A DNA stretch of 47,900 nucleotides, from contig CAMKMD010000028.1 of the NCBI GenBank assembly GCA_946413815.1, positions 1 to 47,900 on the forward strand, read 5' to 3'. This document shows positions 43,296 through 47,900 of this stretch, one piece after another; the first letter of the stretch is position 1; each line of letters starts with the position of its first letter. Origin of the DNA: an uncultured Ruminococcus sp. (lineage in GTDB: Bacteria; Bacillota; Clostridia; Oscillospirales; Ruminococcaceae). Below the pieces are notes generated by a model. That model searched no databases. It worked only from the letters and a program-made list of their open reading frames with translations, and was not told the origin of the DNA. Position numbers and translations under genes: made by a program.

Positions 43296-43339
43296 TTTAA
43301 TTCTTTCCTTTCAGATATAATTTTAAATGTAATTTTTAT

Positions 43340-43385
43340 TTATGCGGTCTGCCGCCGTGAAACGGCAGACCAGACATTCAATAGA
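43340..43385 (-). other. Hairpin between cttA and scaE without a T-tract
   Basis: On the minus strand GGTCTGCCG pairs with CGGCAGACC within 90 bases of gene-free sequence. It is followed by GCATAAATAAAAATT rather than a T-run. No sigma-A promoter for scaE is visible. It may be a leaky terminator, or an mRNA processing or stabilising site. Confidence 0.55.
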
Positions 43386-45848
43386 TTAGTAGGGAGCGTA
43401 CTCGCCGAGAACATCGTGCCATACAGCCTTACCACCGTCAGAACCAGTAGAGTTCATAGCGTAGTAAGAGAGGATGAATGATGCATCCTTAGCATCGATG
43501 ATTCTTGCAGGCTTTCTGTCGATCCAGTTTGTAGCGCTCTTCTCGTTGTCAACGTCACAGAGGAATGCTGTGAAGTCATCAAGGATGTCATCAACGCCCT
43601 TTACGAGGAAGCTGCTTGAGAACTGAGTCTTCTCAGCGTCGCCGCCGGTTGACATATTTGCATACCATGTGAGGCAGAGTGAAGCGTCAACAGCATCTGC
43701 AAAGTTGTCGAGGTTACCGTCGCCCTTGAGAGCTACGTAAGCTGTAACTGTAACATTGCTACCGTTTCTGTTCTTCAGGATCTCGCCCTTCTTGCCGATA
43801 ACTGTGCCGTCAGCAGCTGTGATATCCTCAGTAGCATAGATGTCGATCTGGTGTGCGAACTCAGATACGCCGGGATCATATACGTTGCGGGGAACCTGTG
43901 TACCGAAGTCAACCTTATCGCCGATAGCAACTTCTGCACCCTTCTTGATGATTGTATCACCAACTACCTCGTTGAACTCGTCGATGTAGAGGATGGACTC
44001 ATCGATAGAATATGTGATGTCCTTCTTCTGCTCGTCGTTGAACTTGTCATCGAGGTTCAGGTAGAAGCCAACTGTCTCAGTGTTGTTGAAGTGAACAACT
44101 GTCTCCTGTACAGCTCTTGTTGTGCCGGAAACGTATACATCTGTTGTAGATGTACCGGGCTCAACAGCAGTTGTATCTGTAGGAGTTGTAGATGAACCGG
44201 GCTCAACAGGAGTTGTATCTGTAGGAGTTGTAGATGAACCGGGCTCAGCAACAGTTGTATCTGTAGGTGTTGTAGATACATCCTGACCAGCCTTTGTTGT
44301 GTCTGTAGGTGTTGTAGATACATCCTGACCAGCCTTTGTAGTATCTGTAGGTGTTGTATCTGTAGGTGTTGTATCTGTAACTACGGTTGTAGTTGTTGTA
44401 ACCTCAGTTGTAGTTGTAGTAGTTGTTACAATAGGTGTAACCTCTACAACTCTCTTGAGCTGTACATCAACCTTGCCCTTGGAGCTGTCAGGAACTGCGC
44501 TGAAGTCAACCTCAACGGAAACTTCCTTCCATGCATCCCAGTTAGCTGTATCGTTGTAGTCGATACCGGCATACTTCTCGTCTGTTGCGTTCTTAGCGCA
44601 ATCAGCGATGTAAGCGATAGCTGCGTCCTTCTCCTTATCAGCAAACTTAGCTGTGAGCTTGGAAACGCCGCCCTCTGTAGAAGCAACTACATCATAGATC
44701 TCGTTGTCAGCGAACTGTGCGATCTCATCAAGTGTAATATCAACAGCAACTGTGCTCTGCTTCTTGTTAACAGCGTTGAGTACCTGTGAGTAGATATCCT
44801 TTACAGCAGCCTTTGAAGCAGCCTCTGTAACGCTCTTGGGAGCATCATACTTGTCAGCAACTCTGCCGCCGTTGTTCTCGAACCAGAGTCCACCCTTTTC
44901 CATCATTGCAGGGATTGTGCCGTAAGCTGTCTCTGCGATGGACTTAGCGATAGCGTTCTCGATCTTTGTCTCAGAAAGATTGAGCTTATCCTCGTAGTAC
45001 TTTACAGAATCATCGATTCTCTTGTTAGCGTCAGCCAGATCAATGCTGTACTTGTCCGCATAACTTGCTACGATCTCCTTAGCTCTTGCCTTTACAGCCT
45101 CGAGTGAATCGATAGCCCACTTAGCCATAGCCTTGGAGCCAACATAGGTCTTGCCGTTGAGATCCTTGAATGAAACCTCAACCTCAACCTCTGTACCCTC
45201 AGCAAGAGCGGATGACTTGATAACAGCTGTCATCTCACCGCCGATAGCGAGGTCAGTATAGAGTCCCTTGGAATCCATGCTGTTGTAAAGATCAGCAGCG
45301 CCATAGTCCTCTACGATAGAGTAAAGAGCTCCGCCGATAGTCTTTCTTGTCTTCTTGGTATCGTTTACGAAACGAGGAGTGATGTTGTCAAGCTTACCCT
45401 TGATGATTACATCACCTGTAGCGGTTACTTCGTATGTAACAGATGTAACCTTGTCGAGAAGAGCCTCAGCAACGACCTTATAATTGCCGGGAGTCTTGTT
45501 AATGATCTCCTCAAAGATCTTGTCAGTCTTAACATTGCCGCTCAGAGCCTTGCCTGTAAGAGCATTGTTAACCTGATAGTTCCATGTGGAGAACTTCTCG
45601 AACTTGATAGAATCGTCTACACGCTCATATCCGTCATCAGTAGCACCTGCTGCCTTAGCGGGATCAATGTAAACGAGTCCTGTACCCTCATCGCTGAGAG
45701 TAATAGCCTTTGCCTCGCCTGCAGCAACAGCATTGTCAGCAGTAGGAACGCTGATGTTTGCAGCATTTGCTGTAGTAAGGCACTGAGTGAGAGCAAGCGG
45801 TAAAGCTGAAGCTGCTGCTATAGCTCTCTTGAATAATGAATTCTTCAT
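43386..45848 (-). CDS. cttA: CttA-like cell-surface protein with C-terminal X-module-dockerin
   Basis: The 820-residue product (ATG at 45848 after AGAGGT) has a signal peptide (about 1-30), an N-terminal region of about 450 residues, a Thr-rich linker with 14-residue repeats, an X-module (about 585-700) and a dockerin (about 706-820). The dockerin repeats start LKGDGNLDNFADAVDAS and CDVDNEKSATNWIDRK...IIDAKDASFIL; the second loop has the long insertion seen in the ScaB-like dockerin. In R. flavefaciens CttA the N-terminal half holds two cellulose-binding modules. I do not recognise those here from sequence, so the name rests on the gene order and X-dockerin. It probably attaches the cell to cellulose via ScaE. 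Confidence 0.82.
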   Translation of the reverse strand: MKNSLFKRAIAAASALPLALTQCLTTANAANISVPTADNAVAAGEAKAITLSDEGTGLVYIDPAKAAGATDDGYERVDDSIKFEKFSTWNYQVNNALTGKALSGNVKTDKIFEEIINKTPGNYKVVAEALLDKVTSVTYEVTATGDVIIKGKLDNITPRFVNDTKKTRKTIGGALYSIVEDYGAADLYNSMDSKGLYTDLAIGGEMTAVIKSSALAEGTEVEVEVSFKDLNGKTYVGSKAMAKWAIDSLEAVKARAKEIVASYADKYSIDLADANKRIDDSVKYYEDKLNLSETKIENAIAKSIAETAYGTIPAMMEKGGLWFENNGGRVADKYDAPKSVTEAASKAAVKDIYSQVLNAVNKKQSTVAVDITLDEIAQFADNEIYDVVASTEGGVSKLTAKFADKEKDAAIAYIADCAKNATDEKYAGIDYNDTANWDAWKEVSVEVDFSAVPDSSKGKVDVQLKRVVEVTPIVTTTTTTTEVTTTTTVVTDTTPTDTTPTDTTKAGQDVSTTPTDTTKAGQDVSTTPTDTTVAEPGSSTTPTDTTPVEPGSSTTPTDTTAVEPGTSTTDVYVSGTTRAVQETVVHFNNTETVGFYLNLDDKFNDEQKKDITYSIDESILYIDEFNEVVGDTIIKKGAEVAIGDKVDFGTQVPRNVYDPGVSEFAHQIDIYATEDITAADGTVIGKKGEILKNRNGSNVTVTAYVALKGDGNLDNFADAVDASLCLTWYANMSTGGDAEKTQFSSSFLVKGVDDILDDFTAFLCDVDNEKSATNWIDRKPARIIDAKDASFILSYYAMNSTGSDGGKAVWHDVLGEYAPY
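44142..44346 (-). repeat. 42-base tandem repeats in the cttA linker
   Basis: About five copies of a 14-residue unit STTPTDTT-x2-EP/GQ-x2 run in tandem. Two subtypes are visible, one with KAGQDV and one with VEPGS. Copies are nearly identical in DNA, which favours length change by slippage or recombination. Confidence 0.85.
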
Positions 45849-45917
45849 CGTTCTATACCTCTCTAACATATTTTTTCCCGTCAAAAGCACTTGCTGCCCT
45901 CGATACGGGTACATTTC

Positions 45918-45952
45918 CGGGAAGTAGGTATAGGTCGCCTATCTACCACCCG
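45918..45952 (-). ncRNA. Structured 5' stem-loop of the cttA leader
   Basis: The region folds as CGGG-GTAGG-TAGG over CCTA-CTAC-CCCG with short internal loops and a TCG/CGA loop. It would occupy about positions 9-43 of the transcript from the nearest promoter, that is the very 5' end. Such hairpins can protect mRNA from 5'-dependent decay. It does not match a riboswitch I know. Confidence 0.6.
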
Positions 45953-45967
45953 AAAATTCATAACTAC

Positions 45968-45996
45968 ATTTTATCACACAAATCCGAATAAGTCAA
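45968..45996 (-). promoter_or_regulatory. Proximal promoter of cttA
   Basis: On the minus strand TTGACT (45991-45996) and TAAAAT (45968-45973) are 17 bases apart. Transcription would start near 45961, leaving a leader of about 113 bases. Confidence 0.8.
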
Positions 45997-46194
45997 GAAT
46001 TACTTAGAATTTTTCCAAAAAATTATTGACGATTATCACTTCGCTTTTTTGTAAGTATTTCACAATAATCGACTATTCTTCGCCTTTTTGACCAATTCTT
46101 GCTTTTTCCGGCCTAACATCGGCCTTTTTCTTTGTACGATTTTACTAATGAGACGTTTATATACTGTATTTTACAGAGAGACAATATGCGTATA

Positions 46195-46222
46195 ATTATA
46201 CGTTTTGTATTGAAATTTGTAA
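46195..46222 (-). promoter_or_regulatory. Second promoter candidate upstream of cttA
   Basis: On the minus strand TTACAA (46217-46222) and TATAAT (46195-46200) are 16 bases apart. The -10 box lies inside the 14-base palindrome. Confidence 0.45.
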
Positions 46223-46355
46223 GTCCGGAGACTTTCCTGAATTTCTTTTGTGCATAATTCCGCACAGGGTGAATCCAAATCGCCGGCTCAGTCATTACGT
46301 CTCATTGTGCAAATTGCTATCTGAGGTGCATATATGTGATGTATGCTGTGCTTAT

Positions 46356-46384
46356 ATTATATCACTGTGTATCGATGGTGTCAA
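46356..46384 (-). promoter_or_regulatory. Perfect-consensus promoter 500 bases upstream of cttA
   Basis: On the minus strand TTGACA (46379-46384) and TATAAT (46356-46361) are exactly 17 bases apart, a full match to the sigma-A consensus. Transcription would begin near 46349, either giving a leader of about 500 bases for cttA or a separate small RNA. Confidence 0.8.
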
Positions 46385-46496
46385 TACATCTACGGCTGGA
46401 AGTTTACGGTATATCTTCTTATTCTTCGCTTTAACCTGTCATATCCTGTAACACGGCCGGGTGCATGAACTGGCATCTGTACTATTATAATAAAGA

Positions 46497-46526
46497 AAAG
46501 GAGCCAGACCGAAGTCTGACTCCTTT
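46497..46526 (-). terminator. Terminator of the scaB-like gene
   Basis: On the minus strand AAAGGAG-T-CAGAC pairs with GTCTG-G-CTCCTTT around TTCG (one mismatch), followed by TCTTTATT. Confidence 0.85.
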
Positions 46527-46535
46527 ATTAGGATC

Positions 46536-47900
46536 TTAGCCGATGAAATCTCTCATCTTCTCTTCTCTGCCTGCAACAGCGTGGTTCCAAGCTTCGTTTC
46601 TATCCTCAACACCAGTCATGATGTCAGCATAGAATGCGAGAATTGCGGATGCATCAGTTGCATCGATCTCACGGTCTGCCTTTCTCTTGTTCCAGTTGTC
46701 CTCAGCGTAAACGTCGAGATCAACATCACCGAGGAATGCTGCCAGATCATCAAGCTCAAGTCCGATGAACTGTGAAATCACTGTATCCTTTACATCGGAT
46801 GCAAGTGTTGTATCCTCAGGTGTACCGCCGGTTGAGAGGTTAGCATAGTATGAAAGAACGTTTGTAGCGTCTGTAGAATCAACGATGTTATCGAAGTTCG
46901 TATCGCCCTTAACGCCGATATATGCCTTGAACTCAACAGGTGTGCCGTCCTCGAATGTGAGCGGCTGACCGTTGTAGTAAGCTGCTACTTCGTATGTGAA
47001 GTCTGTCTCAGCTATGGTGTATGCATCGTTAGGTGTCTCTGCATCGCTACCCTTAGCCTTGAGCTCAACGAGTGACTCGTCAATTGCAGCCTCTGTCTTT
47101 GTGCCGTCTTCTGCAACTGTTACGATCTTGAAGTCCTTAAGGTGACCCTTATTGAACTTTCTTGTATCGTGGTTGAAGTAGAAGCCGTCCTGAGCTGTAC
47201 CAACTGCATATACAGATGTAGATGCAGGTGTTGTCACTGAAGGCTCTGTTGTGGTTGTCTCACCAGACTCGCCGTTATCAGATGTTGTAACAGGCTCAGT
47301 TGTTGTATCGTTGCCAGGCTCAACACCGGGCTCGGTTGTTGTTGTTTCGGGAGCAACTACCTTGATCTTACCGTTTGTAGTAAGGATCGTGGATGTTACA
47401 TCGTTGCCCTTGCCGTCAACTGCTGTGAGATCTCTGATCTCGATTGTTACTTCGTCACCGGGCTGTGCATTGTCAGGTATCTTGTACTTAACAGTGAACA
47501 TTGTCTCGCCGTCAACTGAAGGTACGCCCTCGCCGTTGCCGAATGCGAGCTTGCCGGTTGTCTCGTCGTAGTTCAGAGTCTTTCCGTAAGGCTTGCCGTC
47601 GAATCCTACGATCTCGTAATCAACAGGTACACCGTTGATTGTGGGAACGAGTACGAACTGACCGCCGCCGATGAGCTTGCCGCTGTTCTTGGGATCGCCG
47701 ATCTTCATGGTGAGTGTTACCTCATCACCGGGCTTGCCCTCAACTGAGTCAAATCCCCAGCTGATAGCGGAATTATCGATTATTACGGGCTCTGTTGTTG
47801 TTACAGGAGGCTCTACTGTGCCTTCTGATGTTGTAGATGTACCATCCTCAGGATTCTGGCCCTCAACTGTTGTTGTTGTGCCGTCCTCAGGATTCTGGCC
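46536..47900 (-). CDS. scaB: ScaB-like scaffoldin, C-terminal part (cohesin, X-module, dockerin), cut by the window edge
   Basis: The frame is open to the window end, so at least 454 residues are seen and the N-terminus lies beyond it. In order: a Thr-rich linker with two copies of GQNPEDGT, a cohesin (AISWGFDSVEGKPGDEVTLTM onward, through VDYEIVGFDGKPYG and VPSVDGETMFTVKYKIPDNAQPGDEVTIEI), a second Thr linker, an X-module (GFYFNHDTRKFNKG onward) and a dockerin with GDTNFDNIVDSTDATNVLSYYA and GDVDLDVYAEDNWNKRK...IDATDASAILAFYA. An ATG at 47708 lies inside the cohesin and is not a start. Together with cttA and scaE downstream, this fits ScaB. How many cohesins precede is unknown. Confidence 0.87.
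   Translation of the reverse strand, partial: GQNPEDGTTTTVEGQNPEDGTSTTSEGTVEPPVTTTEPVIIDNSAISWGFDSVEGKPGDEVTLTMKIGDPKNSGKLIGGGQFVLVPTINGVPVDYEIVGFDGKPYGKTLNYDETTGKLAFGNGEGVPSVDGETMFTVKYKIPDNAQPGDEVTIEIRDLTAVDGKGNDVTSTILTTNGKIKVVAPETTTTEPGVEPGNDTTTEPVTTSDNGESGETTTTEPSVTTPASTSVYAVGTAQDGFYFNHDTRKFNKGHLKDFKIVTVAEDGTKTEAAIDESLVELKAKGSDAETPNDAYTIAETDFTYEVAAYYNGQPLTFEDGTPVEFKAYIGVKGDTNFDNIVDSTDATNVLSYYANLSTGGTPEDTTLASDVKDTVISQFIGLELDDLAAFLGDVDLDVYAEDNWNKRKADREIDATDASAILAFYADIMTGVEDRNEAWNHAVAGREEKMRDFIG

Larger units (their letters stand above)
45997..46496. other. Gap between scaB and cttA: promoters only, no gene
   Basis: Part of a 687-base gene-free stretch (45849-46535). A 60-codon open frame at 46113-46295 on the minus strand has no ribosome site and no protein-like composition. 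Apart from two further minus-strand promoter candidates I see a 14-base palindrome CGTATAATTATACG at 46189-46202. The sequence is A/T-rich. Confidence 0.6.

Noticed and set aside
45849..45961. Riboswitch in the cttA leader
   Set aside because: A stem-loop is present but no conserved core of a known riboswitch class could be recognised.
46113..46295. 60-codon minus-strand open frame in the scaB-cttA gap
   Set aside because: No ribosome site, A/T-rich chance composition, and it crosses a promoter candidate.
47706..47708. ATG at 47708 as start of the last gene
   Set aside because: It lies inside a cohesin beta-strand (EVTLTMKIGD) and the frame is open to the window edge.

Overview
The window looks like chromosome of a cellulolytic Ruminococcus (Bacillota, Oscillospirales), most like the R. 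flavefaciens / R. champanellensis group. Three things point there. The right end carries, in one direction, a cohesin plus X-module-dockerin protein (ScaB-like, cut by the window edge), an X-module-dockerin protein (CttA-like) and a single-cohesin protein with a sortase-type C-terminus (ScaE-like), which is the order of the R. flavefaciens sca cluster. The left end carries a secreted GH26 enzyme with a dockerin. The housekeeping genes and A/T-rich sigma-A promoters (nearly always a 17-base spacer) are typical of Gram-positive anaerobes. The species cannot be fixed from the sequence alone.

Layout. 1-2.4 kb: an intergenic hairpin array, then the dockerin-bearing GH26 gene. 2.4-8.4 kb (minus strand): a phosphopantetheinyl transferase and a five-gene operon of a Gld-like ABC system (ATPase, permease, GldG-like protein, DUF4340 protein, small conserved protein). 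8.5-17 kb (minus): the classical rimP-nusA-ylxR-ylxQ-infB-rbfA-nrnA-truB-ribF translation operon behind a strong promoter. 17.3-19 kb (plus): rsmD-coaD-coiled-coil protein. 19-23 kb: a small membrane protein, prfB, a lipoprotein and a SpoVB/MurJ-type flippase. 23.2-27.5 kb (plus): aminotransferase, an unknown protein, trpS, mazG, HU and an S4-domain protein. 27.5-30.3 kb (minus): an NAD-dependent epimerase and a sugar-type solute-binding lipoprotein. 30.6-34.2 kb (plus): a VanY-like carboxypeptidase followed by a PhoP/PhoR-type two-component pair. 34.2-36.6 kb: a palindromic repeat element, an HD-domain protein, and an ECF sigma factor with a membrane-anchored putative anti-sigma factor. 37-42 kb: a polytopic membrane protein with a striking phased-repeat promoter, a MetH-activation-domain protein with metF, ung, a DUF2500-like protein and a TtcA-family protein. 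42.2-47.9 kb: the cellulosome cluster.

How the parts fit. By analogy with the published R. flavefaciens system, enzymes such as the GH26 protein would be held by dockerin-cohesin contacts on scaffoldins. ScaB-like and CttA-like proteins both end in the same X-dockerin type, and both would dock on the ScaE-like cohesin, which is attached to the cell wall. The 690-base gap between scaB and cttA holds up to three minus-strand promoters, and the cttA transcript would begin with a stable 5' stem-loop. The ECF/anti-sigma pair and the two-component system are candidate sensors, but nothing in the sequence ties them directly to the cellulosome.

No rRNA, tRNA, CRISPR array, integrase or transposase gene was seen. 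The least explained signals are the inverted-repeat element filling 34160-34393, four exact 11-base-phased repeats at 38380-38417, a 49-base intergenic element present at 27619 and 36870, and the promoter-rich scaB-cttA gap.
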